NCBI RefSeq assembly: GCF_913057115.1
Contig: NZ_CAJXNN010000007.1
Span: forward strand, 1-64,000
DNA length: 64,000 nt
Reading direction: 5' to 3'
Source of the DNA: an uncultured Roseovarius sp.
GTDB lineage: Bacteria > Pseudomonadota > Alphaproteobacteria > Rhodobacterales > Rhodobacteraceae
In this document: positions 1-8,130 of the stretch, in pieces
Layout: the number at the start of each line of letters is the position of its first letter
How positions within the stretch are numbered: the stretch's first letter is position 1
Position numbers and translations under genes: made by a program
The notes under the pieces: model-generated
The model's input: only the letters and a program-made list of their open reading frames with translations
What the model was told of the DNA's origin: nothing
Databases searched by the model: none

Positions 1-87
1 ATCGCCATGGAAGACGGTCTGCGCTTCGCCATCCGCGAAGGCGGCCGCACCGTCGGCGCCGGCGTCGTGTCGAAGATCATCGAGTAA
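1..87 (+). CDS. tuf: Elongation factor Tu, C-terminal end only
   Basis: The first 28 codons read in frame as the last residues of EF-Tu (GLRFAIREGGRTVGAGVV followed by SKIIE and a TAA stop); the rest of the gene lies before the window. EF-Tu brings aminoacyl-tRNA to the ribosome as a GTP complex. The C-terminal beta-barrel ending is nearly invariant in bacteria, so identity is secure despite the short length. A tuf copy just upstream of rpsJ is the usual end of the str operon, and transcription may run on into the S10 genes. Confidence 0.95.
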   Translation: MAMEDGLRFAIREGGRTVGAGVVSKIIE

Positions 88-94
88 GGGTGGC

Positions 95-116
95 TTCGCG
101 GCGCCCGCGCCGCGAA
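95..116 (+). promoter_or_regulatory. Hairpin in the tuf-rpsJ leader
   Basis: A perfect 9-bp inverted repeat (TTCGCGGCG / CGCCGCGAA, loop CCCG) starts 8 nt after the tuf stop. No T-run follows, so it is not a classical terminator. A second, weaker set of alternative pairings (TCCCGG with CCGGGA) lies at about 147-190. The 170-nt gap may be the place where S10 operon expression is controlled; that is inference only. Confidence 0.45.
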
Positions 117-259
117 ACGCTCTGGCAAGATGACAAGAAAGCCAAGTCCCGGGCCACTGGTCCGGGATTTGCCCGGATAGCCCGGGACCCGTTCGAAGAG
201 GGGGGCTGGATGGTCCGGCCGTCCTCCTATCAACTTTAACGCCGCGAAAGGCTACTAAC

Positions 260-568
260 ATGCAAAGCCAAAATATTCGCATCCGGCTTAAGGCATTTGA
301 CTACCGCGTTCTGGACGCCAGCACGCAGGAAATCGTCAATACCGCCAAACGCACCGGTGCAGACGTGCGCGGGCCCATCCCGCTGCCCAACAAGATCGAA
401 AAGTTCACCGTTCTGCGCGGCCCGCACGTGAACAAGAAATCCCGCGATCAGTTCGAGATCCGGACGCACAAGCGCCTTCTCGACATCGTTGATCCGACGC
501 CGCAGACCGTGGACGCGCTGATGAAGCTCGACCTCGCCGCCGGTGTCGACGTGCAGATTTCGGTTTAA
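260..568 (+). CDS. rpsJ: 30S ribosomal protein S10
   Basis: This 102-residue protein starts [19 protein letters not shown] and shows the S10 core ([13 protein letters not shown], then [12 protein letters not shown]). S10 is part of the 30S head and, with NusB, takes part in antitermination. The length is standard for the family. It is the first gene of the S10 block, 172 nt behind tuf and 12 nt before rplC. The ATG is set by the family's normal N-terminus and the AAAGG-like site just before it. Confidence 0.98.
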   Translation: MQSQNIRIRLKAFDYRVLDASTQEIVNTAKRTGADVRGPIPLPNKIEKFTVLRGPHVNKKSRDQFEIRTHKRLLDIVDPTPQTVDALMKLDLAAGVDVQISV

Positions 569-580
569 GGAGGGCAAGAG

Positions 581-1423
581 ATGTTGCGCTCTGGTATTAT
601 CGCGAAAAAAGTCGGCATGACCCGGCTTTTCATGGAAGATGGTCGGCAGGTCCCTGTCACCGTTCTTCAACTGGACAAACTTCAGGTGGTCGCACAGCGC
701 ACGCCTGAAAATCACGGCTACTCGGCGGTTCAGCTGGGTGCAGGCTCGGCCAAGGCCAAGCGTGTCAGCAAAGCCATGCGCGGTCACTTCGCAACCGCCA
801 AGGTCGAGCCCAAGCGCAAGGTTGCCGAATTCCGCGTTGACCCGGAAAACCTGATCAACGTGGGTGAAGAGATCACCGCCAACCATTACTTCGAAGGTCA
901 GTTCGTGGATGTCTGCGGCACCTCGATCGGTAAAGGCTTTGCCGGTGGTATGAAGCGCCACAACTTCAGCGGTCTGGAAATGACCCACGGTGTTTCGATC
1001 TCGCACCGCTCGCACGGCTCGACCGGTCAGTGTCAGGACCCGGGCAAGGTCTTCAAAGGCAAGAAAATGGCCGGCCACATGGGTGCGGCCCGCGTGACCA
1101 CACAGAACCTTCAGGTCGTCAAAACCGACGCCGACCGTGGCCTGATCATGGTCAAGGGTGCGGTTCCGGGTGCCAAGGGTGGCTGGGTCACCGTGAAAGA
1201 CGCGGTCAAGAAACCGTTCCCCGAGAATGCGATCCTGCCCGCCGCTTTGAAATCCGCTGCTGAGGAAGCTGCAAAAGCAGCTGAGGAAGCCGCCGCCCAA
1301 GCCGCAGCCGAAGAAGCCGCTGCCGCCGAAGCCGCCGCTGCCGAGCAAGCCGCACAGGAAGCCGCTGCCGAAGCAGAGGCAGAAGCCGATATTCAGGCTG
1401 ACAAGAAGGAAGGCGAAGAATGA
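581..1423 (+). CDS. rplC: 50S ribosomal protein L3 with Ala/Glu-rich tail
   Basis: L3 folds the 3' domain of 23S rRNA near the peptidyl transferase centre. The protein has the usual start ([17 protein letters not shown]) and the conserved loop [17 protein letters not shown], with Gln150 at the position methylated by PrmB in other bacteria. Residues about 1-220 are the whole normal L3; residues 221-280 are an added low-complexity tail of Ala and Glu ending in acidic and Lys residues. A strong AGGAGG-like site precedes the ATG. The stop overlaps the rplD start (ATGA). Confidence 0.98.
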   Translation: MLRSGIIAKKVGMTRLFMEDGRQVPVTVLQLDKLQVVAQRTPENHGYSAVQLGAGSAKAKRVSKAMRGHFATAKVEPKRKVAEFRVDPENLINVGEEITANHYFEGQFVDVCGTSIGKGFAGGMKRHNFSGLEMTHGVSISHRSHGSTGQCQDPGKVFKGKKMAGHMGAARVTTQNLQVVKTDADRGLIMVKGAVPGAKGGWVTVKDAVKKPFPENAILPAALKSAAEEAAKAAEEAAAQAAAEEAAAAEAAAAEQAAQEAAAEAEAEADIQADKKEGEE

Positions 1424-2037
1424 AACTCGACGTGATCAAACTGGACGGCGGCAAGGCCGGCTCGGTCGATCTGGGCGAAGACATCTTCGGCCTGGAACCG
1501 CGTGCCGACATCCTGCACCGCGTGGTCCGCTGGCAGCGCAACAAGGCGCAGGCTGGCACCCACAAGGTCAAGACCCGCTCGGAAACCAGCTACTCGACCA
1601 AGAAGATCTACCGCCAGAAGGGCACCGGTGGCGCACGCCACGGCGACCGTAACGCGCCGATCTTCCGCAAGGGTGGTATCTACAAGGGCCCGACGCCCCG
1701 TAGCCACGCCCACGATCTGCCCAAGAAGGTCCGCCAGCTTGGCCTCAAGCACGCGCTGAGCGCCAAGGCGAAAGCCGGTGAACTGGTGGTGATCGACACC
1801 GCCGAGACCGATGGCAAGACCAAGACCCTTGCCAAGCAGGTCAAGGATCTGGGCTGGAAGCGCGCGCTGATCATCGATGGGGCTGAGGTGAACGAGGGCT
1901 TTGCCCGCGCCGCCGCCAACATCGACGGTCTGGACGTGCTGCCCAGCGTCGGCGCAAATGTCTATGACATCCTCAAGCGTGACACTCTGGTGATCACCAA
2001 AGCGGGTGTCGAAGCACTGGAGGCTCGTCTGAAATGA
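1420..2037 (+). CDS. rplD: 50S ribosomal protein L4
   Basis: L4 binds domain I of 23S rRNA and lines the exit tunnel; in enterobacteria it also represses its own operon. The 205 residues contain the hallmark tunnel-loop region ([19 protein letters not shown], residues about 63-81) and a typical C-terminus. The start overlaps the end of rplC by 4 nt and the stop overlaps rplW in the same way, so the three genes are translationally coupled. Confidence 0.98.
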   Translation: MKLDVIKLDGGKAGSVDLGEDIFGLEPRADILHRVVRWQRNKAQAGTHKVKTRSETSYSTKKIYRQKGTGGARHGDRNAPIFRKGGIYKGPTPRSHAHDLPKKVRQLGLKHALSAKAKAGELVVIDTAETDGKTKTLAKQVKDLGWKRALIIDGAEVNEGFARAAANIDGLDVLPSVGANVYDILKRDTLVITKAGVEALEARLK

Positions 2038-2330
2038 GCGCACAAGCCAAACACTACGATGTGATCCGCAAGCCGGTGATCACCGAGAAGGCCACCATGG
2101 CGTCGGAACATAACGCCGTTGTCTTCGAAGTGCACATGGACGCCAACAAACCCCAGATCAAGGAAGCCATCGAGGCGCTCTTTGGTGTGAAGGTCAAGGC
2201 GGTCAACACCACGATCACCAAGGGCAAGCAAAAGCGTTTCCGCGGTCAGCTTGGCCGCCGCAACGACGTGAAAAAGGCCTATGTCACCCTCGAAGAGGGC
2301 AACACCATCGACGTGACGACCGGCCTGTAA
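2034..2330 (+). CDS. rplW: 50S ribosomal protein L23
   Basis: L23 sits at the tunnel exit and is the docking site for trigger factor and SRP. The 98-residue length and the pattern [15 protein letters not shown] ... VKVKAVNTT ... [13 protein letters not shown] are those of bacterial L23. The start overlaps rplD by 4 nt. It is the last gene of the first ribosomal block and is followed 27 nt later by an intrinsic terminator. Confidence 0.98.
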   Translation: MSAQAKHYDVIRKPVITEKATMASEHNAVVFEVHMDANKPQIKEAIEALFGVKVKAVNTTITKGKQKRFRGQLGRRNDVKKAYVTLEEGNTIDVTTGL

Positions 2331-2357
2331 TTCGCCTTCGCGGATGATGAATGTAAG

Positions 2358-2390
2358 CCCCGGCTGCGAAAGTGGCCGGGGTTTTTCTTT
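2358..2390 (+). terminator. Intrinsic terminator after rplW
   Basis: A 7-bp GC stem (CCCCGGC / GCCGGGG, 10-nt loop) is followed by TTTTTCTTTT. It ends the tuf-rplW block before the oppositely oriented phasin gene. Confidence 0.85.
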
Positions 2391-2435
2391 TGTGGCACGC
2401 ACTCAGGGCGCGTCTCTTCGCGGCGACCTGCCCAC

Positions 2436-2789
2436 TCAAACCGGCACGTCGTCATACCCACGTTTGGTGCCTGACTTCGCCTGTTTGAGGGCGTCCTCGC
2501 CGGAACCGGTCATGATTTGATACATCCGCTGCGCCTCCTCGCTGTAGTCCTGCATGGCCTTGCGGAAAAACTCGGATTGCACCTGCATGACTTCGGCAGG
2601 GGTCTTGCAGGCCATCATCACCTTTTGTGTCTCAAAGTCGTGTTGCAGGCGCTCGGACACAAAGCGCGCGCTTTCGGTCATGACCTCGGTCCAAGCCTTG
2701 GCGAGCGCCGGATTGCCCACCATCATGGCCGCGGTCATTGCAGGCAGGCCGCCAGTTGCGGCCTCGTATGTCTTTTTGGATTTCGCCAT
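2436..2789 (-). CDS. Phasin family protein
   Basis: This 117-residue, mostly helical protein (MAKSKKTYEAATGG ... FVSERLQHDFETQKVMMACK ... SEFFRKAMQDYSEEAQRM) resembles phasins, the amphipathic proteins that coat polyhydroxyalkanoate granules. The match is to the short phasin-2-like families and is by eye. The start is chosen because GGGAGAGGACCT lies directly before this ATG; the open frame continues upstream without coding character. It is reversed relative to the ribosomal genes and interrupts rplW and rplB. No PHA synthase is nearby, so the granule role is inferred. Confidence 0.75.
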   Translation of the reverse strand: MAKSKKTYEAATGGLPAMTAAMMVGNPALAKAWTEVMTESARFVSERLQHDFETQKVMMACKTPAEVMQVQSEFFRKAMQDYSEEAQRMYQIMTGSGEDALKQAKSGTKRGYDDVPV

Positions 2790-3265
2790 AGGTCCTCTCC
2801 CATTTGTTTGGCGCGGGCCTGTGCCCATCAGCGCCATCGAATCGAATCTACCACGCGTGCTGGGGCGCTGCTTTGATCTCGATTGAATAGCCCGGATAAA
2901 GGCGCCATGCCGCCGCCTTCGGTGTTCCGGGGCGCCGCAACGAAGGGAAATGCCTTTGTCAGCCGCGACGAGGGCAAGACAAGAAGGGCCGTGCACGACG
3001 CTGGGAGGGCTTGGCGCCAGATATTCGTGGAGTGAGGCTGCCTTAGTCAAACCGGAGGTTCGGCGCATGACGTCACCCATGCGCCCGCCCGGGGGAGGGG
3101 CCATTCTCGGCGTTTGCTTGCAAACGCCTGTCACGCGACGGGGCGCGGCCCGCGGCAAGCCCGGGCGAAACGGTGAACATACGTGGCATTGCGCGCGTCG
3201 TCCCTCGTGCGGTGTCTCGCCTTGCGACATGCCGCGCAAACCCATTGTTTTCTGGGCCAAACCCC

Positions 3266-3294
3266 TTGACCCGCACCGCCCGCTCCCCTATCAG
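3266..3294 (+). promoter_or_regulatory. Candidate sigma70 promoter for the rplB block
   Basis: TTGACC (3266-3271), a 17-nt spacer, and TATCAG (3289-3294). It is the best -35/-10 pair I saw in the 663-nt gap before rplB, which otherwise contains nothing I can call as a gene. A short hairpin follows at 3308. Confidence 0.6.
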
Positions 3295-3307
3295 ACCCCA
3301 TCGCCGT

Positions 3308-3327
3308 GCCCCGGATTCGTCCGGGGC
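3308..3327 (+). promoter_or_regulatory. Leader hairpin of the rplB block
   Basis: A perfect 8-bp stem (GCCCCGGA / TCCGGGGC) closed by a stable TTCG tetraloop begins about 14 nt after the -10 box and is followed by TCTGCTTTTG. It would be at the very 5' end of the mRNA. It could stabilise the message or act as an attenuator; the sequence does not decide between these. Confidence 0.55.
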
Positions 3328-3452
3328 TCTGCTTTTGTTCGTAAGAACAGCAAGAACCGGGGACCTACGGGGCCTCATACATCGGCCACCTTCGGGGGGC
3401 TATTACATAGGCGGGGCAGGGCCCTGCCGTTAGCAAACGGAAGACAGAAAGC

Positions 3453-4295
3453 ATGGCACTCAAGTCGTATAAGCCGACGACGCCGGGCCAGCGCGGGCTG
3501 GTGCTGATCGACCGTTCGGAGCTGTACAAAGGGCGTCCGGTCAAATCCCTCACCGAGGGTCTGACCAAATCGGGCGGTCGCAACAACACCGGACGTATCA
3601 CATCTCGCCGTCGTGGCGGGGGGGTTAAACGCCTCTACCGGATCGTTGATTTCAAACGCAACAAATTCGATGTGGCGGCCACCGTCGAGCGGATCGAGTA
3701 CGATCCGAACCGGACCGCCTTCATCGCGCTGATCAAGTACGAGGACGGCGAACAGGCCTATATCCTCGCGCCTCAGCGTCTGGCCGTGGGCGACAAGGTG
3801 CTCGCCTCCAACAAGGCCGACATCAAGCCCGGCAACTGCATGCCCTTCTCGGGTATGCCCATCGGGACAATCGTTCACAACATCGAGCTGAAGCCCGGCA
3901 AGGGTGGCCAGATCGCACGCGCCGCGGGCACCTACGCCCAATTCGTCGGTCGTGACGGTGGCTATGCCCAGATCCGCCTCAGCTCGGGTGAGTTGCGCAT
4001 GGTCCGTCAGGAATGCAAGGCCACCGTCGGTGCCGTGTCGAACCCTGACAACAGCAACCAGAACTACGGTAAAGCCGGTCGTATGCGCCACAAGGGCATC
4101 CGCCCGTCGGTCCGTGGTGTCGTGATGAACCCGATCGACCACCCGCATGGTGGTGGTGAGGGCCGGACCTCGGGTGGTCGTCACCCGGTCACGCCCTGGG
4201 GTAAGCCCACGAAGGGTGCGCGCACCCGCAACAAGAACAAGGCGTCGCAGAAGCTTATCATCCGCTCGCGTCACGCCAAGAAGAAGGGCCGCTAA
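3453..4295 (+). CDS. rplB: 50S ribosomal protein L2
   Basis: L2 is a primary 23S rRNA binder needed for subunit joining and peptidyl transfer. The 280 residues show the family hallmarks, including [16 protein letters not shown] near the N-terminus and the [17 protein letters not shown] segment with the conserved histidine. It opens the second ribosomal block behind its own promoter at 3266, an arrangement forced by the phasin insertion. rpsS follows after 3 nt. Confidence 0.98.
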   Translation: MALKSYKPTTPGQRGLVLIDRSELYKGRPVKSLTEGLTKSGGRNNTGRITSRRRGGGVKRLYRIVDFKRNKFDVAATVERIEYDPNRTAFIALIKYEDGEQAYILAPQRLAVGDKVLASNKADIKPGNCMPFSGMPIGTIVHNIELKPGKGGQIARAAGTYAQFVGRDGGYAQIRLSSGELRMVRQECKATVGAVSNPDNSNQNYGKAGRMRHKGIRPSVRGVVMNPIDHPHGGGEGRTSGGRHPVTPWGKPTKGARTRNKNKASQKLIIRSRHAKKKGR

Positions 4296-4298
4296 CAC

Positions 4299-4577
4299 AT
4301 GGCACGTTCTGTATGGAAAGGCCCCTTCGTTGATGCCTACGTCCTGAAAAAGGCCGAGGCAACACGCGAAAGCGGGCGCAAGGAAGTCATCAAGATCTGG
4401 TCGCGTCGCTCGACGATCCTGCCCCAATTCGTGGGCCTGACGTTTGGCGTCTACAACGGGCACAAGCACGTCCCCGTCAACGTGACCGAAGACATGATCG
4501 GTCAGAAATTCGGTGAATACTCGCCGACGCGGACCTACTACGGTCACGCGGCCGACAAAAAAGCCAAAAGGAAGTAA
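4299..4577 (+). CDS. rpsS: 30S ribosomal protein S19
   Basis: S19 is in the 30S head and contacts the A-site tRNA and S13. The 92 residues start [19 protein letters not shown] and contain [20 protein letters not shown], both diagnostic. It starts 3 nt after rplB and ends 3 nt before rplV, so translation is likely coupled. Confidence 0.98.
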   Translation: MARSVWKGPFVDAYVLKKAEATRESGRKEVIKIWSRRSTILPQFVGLTFGVYNGHKHVPVNVTEDMIGQKFGEYSPTRTYYGHAADKKAKRK

Positions 4578-4580
4578 GCC

Positions 4581-4961
4581 ATGGGTAAGGATAAAAATCC
4601 CCGCCGCGTGGCGGAAAACGAAGCGATGGCCAAGCTGCGCATGCTGCGCACCAGCCCTCAGAAACTCAACCTTGTGGCGGCGATGATCCGTGGCAAGAAG
4701 GTTGACAAGGCATTGAATGACCTGACCTTCAGCCAAAAGCGGATCGCCGAGGATGTGCGCAAGTGCCTCCAGTCGGCCATCGCCAACGCTGAGAACAACC
4801 ACAACCTGGATGTCGACGAACTGATCGTCGCCGAGGCCTATGTCGGCAAGAACCTTGTCATGAAGCGCGGTCGTCCGCGTGCCCGTGGCCGGTTCGGCGC
4901 GCTGCGCAAACCGTTCTCGGAACTCACCATCAAGGTGCGTCAAATTGAGGAGCAAGCCTAA
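4581..4961 (+). CDS. rplV: 50S ribosomal protein L22
   Basis: L22 spans the large subunit, and its beta-hairpin lines the exit tunnel. The 126 residues contain the conserved helix region ([20 protein letters not shown]) and the tunnel-loop part [18 protein letters not shown]. Its last base is the first base of rpsC, giving a one-base stop-start overlap. Confidence 0.98.
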   Translation: MGKDKNPRRVAENEAMAKLRMLRTSPQKLNLVAAMIRGKKVDKALNDLTFSQKRIAEDVRKCLQSAIANAENNHNLDVDELIVAEAYVGKNLVMKRGRPRARGRFGALRKPFSELTIKVRQIEEQA

Positions 4962-5668
4962 TGGGTAACAAAGTCAATCCGATTGGCATGCGCCTGCAGG
5001 TGAACCGCACCTGGGACAGCCGCTGGTACGCCGATACGAAGGATTACGGTGATCTTCTGCTCGAAGACGTCGCGATCCGGGAATTCATCCACAAAGAGTG
5101 CAAGCAGGCCGGCGTCAGCCGTGTGATCATCGAACGTCCGCACAAGAAGTGCCGCGTCACGATCCACACCGCGCGCCCGGGTGTGATCATCGGCAAAAAA
5201 GGCGCCGATATCGAAACCCTGCGCAAGAAGCTGGCGAAAATGACCGACAGCGAATTGCACCTCAACATCGTCGAGGTTCGCAAGCCCGAACTGGACGCCG
5301 CTCTGGTCGGTGACAGCATCGCGCAACAGTTGGAGCGCCGTGTGTCGTTCCGCCGCGCGATGAAGCGTGCCGTGCAGAACGCGATGCGCATGGGGGCCTT
5401 GGGCATCCGTGTGAACGTCGCGGGCCGTCTTGGCGGTGCCGAGATCGCGCGGACCGAGTACTACCACGAGGGCAGTGTGCCCCTGCACACGCTGCGCGCC
5501 GATATCGACTATGCCAATGTCGAGGCGCAAACGCCCTACGGTATCATCGGCATCAAGGTGTGGATCTTCAAAGGCGAGATCATGGAGCACGACCCGTCGG
5601 CCCGTGATCGCAAAGCCCAGGAGCTCCAGGATGGTCCCGCGCCCCGTGGCGCCGGCGGCCGTCGCTAA
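4961..5668 (+). CDS. rpsC: 30S ribosomal protein S3
   Basis: S3 forms part of the mRNA entry site with helicase activity. The 235-residue protein begins [20 protein letters not shown], has the KH domain with the GXXG-type loop ([14 protein letters not shown], residues about 69-82), and ends in a variable Arg/Gly tail. The start shares its first base with the end of rplV. rplP follows 13 nt later with an AAGGAGG site. Confidence 0.98.
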   Translation: MGNKVNPIGMRLQVNRTWDSRWYADTKDYGDLLLEDVAIREFIHKECKQAGVSRVIIERPHKKCRVTIHTARPGVIIGKKGADIETLRKKLAKMTDSELHLNIVEVRKPELDAALVGDSIAQQLERRVSFRRAMKRAVQNAMRMGALGIRVNVAGRLGGAEIARTEYYHEGSVPLHTLRADIDYANVEAQTPYGIIGIKVWIFKGEIMEHDPSARDRKAQELQDGPAPRGAGGRR

Positions 5669-5681
5669 GGAGGACTGAACA

Positions 5682-6095
5682 ATGCTTCAACCAAAGCGTA
5701 CAAAGTTCCGCAAGCAGCATAAGGGCCGCATCAAGGGCCTCGCCAAAGGTGGGTCGGATCTGAACTTCGGGTCCTACGGTCTCAAGGCCACCCAACCCGA
5801 GCGCGTGACCGCCCGTCAGATCGAAGCCGCCCGTCGTGCCATGACGCGTCACATGAAACGTCAGGGCCGCGTCTGGATCCGGATCTTCCCGGATGTCCCC
5901 GTGACCGCCAAGCCGATCGAGGTTCGGATGGGTAAAGGTAAAGGCTCGGTCGACCGTTGGGTTTGCAAAGTGAAGCCCGGTCGCGTGATGTTCGAGATCG
6001 ACGGCGTGTCCGACAGCGTCGCCATGGAGGCCCTGCGCCTTGCCGCGATGAAACTGCCGGTCAAAACCCGCGTTGTCGTTCGGGAAGATTGGTAA
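5682..6095 (+). CDS. rplP: 50S ribosomal protein L16
   Basis: L16 organises the A-site side of the 50S subunit. The 137 residues start [19 protein letters not shown] and carry the typical [20 protein letters not shown] and [15 protein letters not shown] motifs. In most bacteria rpmC follows at once; here a palindrome and terminator close the block and rpmC is 2.7 kb away. Confidence 0.98.
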   Translation: MLQPKRTKFRKQHKGRIKGLAKGGSDLNFGSYGLKATQPERVTARQIEAARRAMTRHMKRQGRVWIRIFPDVPVTAKPIEVRMGKGKGSVDRWVCKVKPGRVMFEIDGVSDSVAMEALRLAAMKLPVKTRVVVREDW

Positions 6096-6117
6096 CGGCG
6101 TTCGCTCGCGAACGCCG
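6096..6117 (+). repeat. Perfect palindrome right after rplP
   Basis: CGGCGTTCGC and GCGAACGCCG are perfect inverted copies separated by 2 nt, starting with the base after the rplP stop. There is no T-run. It may protect the 3' end of the mRNA or help pausing before the terminator at 6177. Confidence 0.6.
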
Positions 6118-6176
6118 GGTGCGGGTAAGCGATTGACGCAGTCAATTGCGGCCGCACCCCGGTGAAGAAAAGGAAA

Positions 6177-6208
6177 CCCCCGTCAGGAAACTGGCGGGGG
6201 TTTTGCTT
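6177..6208 (+). terminator. Intrinsic terminator of the rplB-rplP block
   Basis: A 10-bp stem (CCCCCGTCAG / CTGGCGGGGG, one T-G pair) closed by GAAA is followed by TTTTGCTTTG. It marks the end of the second ribosomal block. Confidence 0.9.
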
Positions 6209-6603
6209 TGGGCGAAGGGTTGTCCAAGGTCATTATCTGCGAGGAGACCATCACAAACGCCTTTGAGTGCAAATCCTGTGGCATAATCCCACGGCGCGGA
6301 ATCAAGGCGCGCCGCGCCGCCGCGCCGTGGTCATGCTGGAAGCATGCCTTTGGCATGACGCCACCCCGTCGCCCCAAAAGGGGCGCCGACTATATACGGC
6401 ACGCCTTTCGCGTGACGGCCCGGCGATTGGGTGCCCCTTGGCGCCCGAGTGTCGAGATTGCGCGCCAGTTGCAGACATAAATCAAGAGGCTCGACAGGTC
6501 GGATCGCCGCGCCGCGGCCTGTCGACAGCGCGGCTACGGACGTCATTTAAACCGCCCGCTCCCTCCCGCAAAGCGCGCCATACTTCCGGCTCCCGCTTTC
6601 GGT
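6209..6603. other. Non-coding gap with a dispersed repeat and several short hairpins
   Basis: No credible gene is seen here. From 6293 to 6326 lies one copy of a 34-nt repeat (second copy at 13309). Between about 6340 and 6430 there are three small stem-loops in a row (CATGCC / GGCATG, CGCCCC / GGGGCG, CACGC / GCGTG). The base composition is very GC-rich. Confidence 0.6.
6293..6326 (+). repeat. 34-nt dispersed repeat, copy 1
   Basis: The unit begins GGCGCGG and ends CCGCGCC, its own reverse complement, with AATCAAGGCG inside. It matches 13309-13342 at 32 of 34 positions by my count. Both copies lie shortly downstream of a ribosomal-block terminator. Confidence 0.65.
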
Positions 6604-7302
6604 TCACCCCTCCAAAATCGCCCGCACCTCGCGCGCAAAAACGGCATAGTCCATCGTCGCCTTGTTGCCCGCGTAGCCCTCGTAGTAACTCCGCCCCGAG
6701 GGCAGGGGCAGGCCGGCCCAGATCTTGGCAAGGTTCAGCATGAAGGCCTCTGCCGTAATCTCCCCGGCCTGCGCCTTCTCAAACCCCGCATCACCCAGCA
6801 GCAAATTCGCCAACTGGTCCTGCACCTGCGGGCTGAACCGGGTTTCCGGCGGCAGGTCCAATCGCTTCGCCGAATGGCGCAGGGTGGCCGGGATGAACTG
6901 ATACCGACCGATGGCATGGGGCTGCCCCGGCGTGGCCCTGATCCACGCGTAAATCTCGCCCAATGTCATGCGTGTCGGGCGTTTCGGCGGTTTCACCCGC
7001 GCGCCATGTTGCACCGCGTCATAGCCCATCGGCCCCGCCTCAGCCCGGGCAATCAAATCATGCAGCCGCGCCGCCTTGCCGCCGCCCCGGCGCATTGGCG
7101 CGTCCAGCCGACCGGGCAGGGCGGCGAACATCCCGCCGTCCGCCTGACCCACAAATAGGCTGGCCAAACGCACCTCGCCTTCAGGCTCTTGGGGCTTTTC
7201 AAAAAGCGGTTGCCGTGCGGCAAAAAGGCTATTGGTGGCGGGCTCTGCCATGCCCGAATTCGCCACCATAACGCAAACCAAACATGCCCAAATATATCGC
7301 AT
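6604..7302 (-). CDS. Exported lysozyme-like lytic transglycosylase (phage lambda R type)
   Basis: The 232-residue protein has an N-terminal signal peptide (MRYIWACLVCVMVANSGMA) and a C-terminal region from about residue 75 that resembles the lambda R endolysin fold: an acidic residue in IARAEAGPMGYDAV (Glu88, candidate catalytic acid), then IGRYQF (131-136), then FSPQVQDQLANLLL and KIWAGLPLPSG. Such enzymes cleave peptidoglycan with formation of anhydromuramic acid. The start is set by the signal peptide and an AAAGGGGC site. There is no holin or other phage gene nearby, so this looks like a host cell-wall enzyme. Assignment is by motif only. Confidence 0.65.
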   Translation of the reverse strand: MRYIWACLVCVMVANSGMAEPATNSLFAARQPLFEKPQEPEGEVRLASLFVGQADGGMFAALPGRLDAPMRRGGGKAARLHDLIARAEAGPMGYDAVQHGARVKPPKRPTRMTLGEIYAWIRATPGQPHAIGRYQFIPATLRHSAKRLDLPPETRFSPQVQDQLANLLLGDAGFEKAQAGEITAEAFMLNLAKIWAGLPLPSGRSYYEGYAGNKATMDYAVFAREVRAILEG

Positions 7303-7397
7303 CGCCCATGCCCCTTTCTGGTGCGTTCTCACCGGGGTATGGCGCAAAGACCTAAAGATTCCCTTGCCTTTGGCCCCACGCGCGGTATCACGCGGCC

Positions 7398-8018
7398 ATG
7401 GCACAGATAGATTCCCTTTTCGTCACCCGTCTTTACCGCGCAGCGCTTTCCGAACATGGCCCCGCCATCGACGCGGAGGAGCTTGAGGCCTCCTGCTATT
7501 CCATCGCCGAGGATGACGAGGCGGGGCAGGAATGGTGCGAAACCGAAGGCTACCCCGGCTACACCTCCTATGCCTCGCTCACCGATCTGCCCTGGCGCTT
7601 CCCGATCTTCGCCGATCTGGTCGAGGCGCTGGACAAACACGTCGCGGCCTTTGCCGAAGACCTGGAATTCGATCTCGACGGGCGCGAGTTGAAACTCGAA
7701 GATATCTGGATCAACATCCTGCCCGAAGGCGGCACCCATTCCTCGCACCTGCACCCCCATTCGGTGATTTCGGGCACCACCTATGTGTCGATGCCCGATG
7801 GGGCCAGCGCGCTGAAACTCGAAGACCCGCGCTCCGCCCGGATGATGGCCGCCCCCGCGCGCAAAAAGGGCGCGCGGCGGGAGTTGCAAACCTTCACCTA
7901 TGAAAAACCGAAAGTCGGCGATGTGCTGCTCTGGGAAAGCTGGCTGCGCCACGAAGTGCCGATGAACATGTCAGAAGACGACCGGATTTCGGTTAGCTTC
8001 AACTACAAGTGGGAGTGA
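7398..8018 (+). CDS. Putative 2OG-Fe(II) oxygenase (TIGR02466-like)
   Basis: The 206 residues match the TIGR02466 pattern: SLFVTRLYRA at the N-terminus, the histidine-rich segment THSSHLHPHSVISGT (114-126), and WLRHEVPMN near the C-terminus with His185 and a following Arg196 that could bind 2-oxoglutarate. Such proteins are expected to be cytoplasmic dioxygenases that hydroxylate an unknown substrate. The gene diverges from the transglycosylase gene 95 nt away and precedes the bacterioferritin-like gene. The substrate cannot be told from sequence. Confidence 0.75.
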   Translation: MAQIDSLFVTRLYRAALSEHGPAIDAEELEASCYSIAEDDEAGQEWCETEGYPGYTSYASLTDLPWRFPIFADLVEALDKHVAAFAEDLEFDLDGRELKLEDIWINILPEGGTHSSHLHPHSVISGTTYVSMPDGASALKLEDPRSARMMAAPARKKGARRELQTFTYEKPKVGDVLLWESWLRHEVPMNMSEDDRISVSFNYKWE

Positions 8019-8039
8019 TCCCAACGGTTCGGCACCCCG

Positions 8040-8071
8040 CCAAACACATATGAAAAAATTAATGTGTTTGG
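8040..8071. promoter_or_regulatory. Inverted repeat before the bacterioferritin-like gene
   Basis: CCAAACACAT and ATGTGTTTGG are perfect 10-nt inverted copies with a 12-nt A/T-rich centre. It starts 22 nt after the oxygenase stop and ends 59 nt before the ferritin ATG. There is no T-run behind it, so an operator is as likely as a terminator. The protein that would bind it is unknown. Confidence 0.45.
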
Positions 8072-8130
8072 GGTTCAAAACAGCGCCACCCTGCATAGGT
8101 CCTTGGTGAGTTAACAAAGGAGCTATTTCA

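Noticed and set aside
236-1348. Long open frame on the minus strand opposite rpsJ and rplC
   Set aside because: It mirrors the codon positions of two certain ribosomal genes in GC-rich DNA, has no ribosome site and encodes no recognisable protein.
2790-3260. Upstream extension of the phasin frame by about 157 codons
   Set aside because: The extension has no coding character, and a good ribosome site sits directly before the inner ATG.
2950-3507. 185-codon plus-strand frame before rplB
   Set aside because: Composition is not protein-like, it lacks a ribosome site and overlaps the rplB promoter and start.
3375-4955. 526-codon open frame on the minus strand opposite rplB-rpsS-rplV
   Set aside because: It spans three certain genes and their gaps in the antisense direction, which is typical for high-GC shadow frames.
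6133-6147. ATTGACGCAGTCAAT as an FNR box
   Set aside because: The half-sites are 3 nt apart instead of 4, and it lies between a palindrome and a terminator.
6604-7302. Prophage remnant because of the endolysin-like gene
   Set aside because: No other phage gene, no integrase, no att repeats; the protein has a Sec signal and normal host composition.
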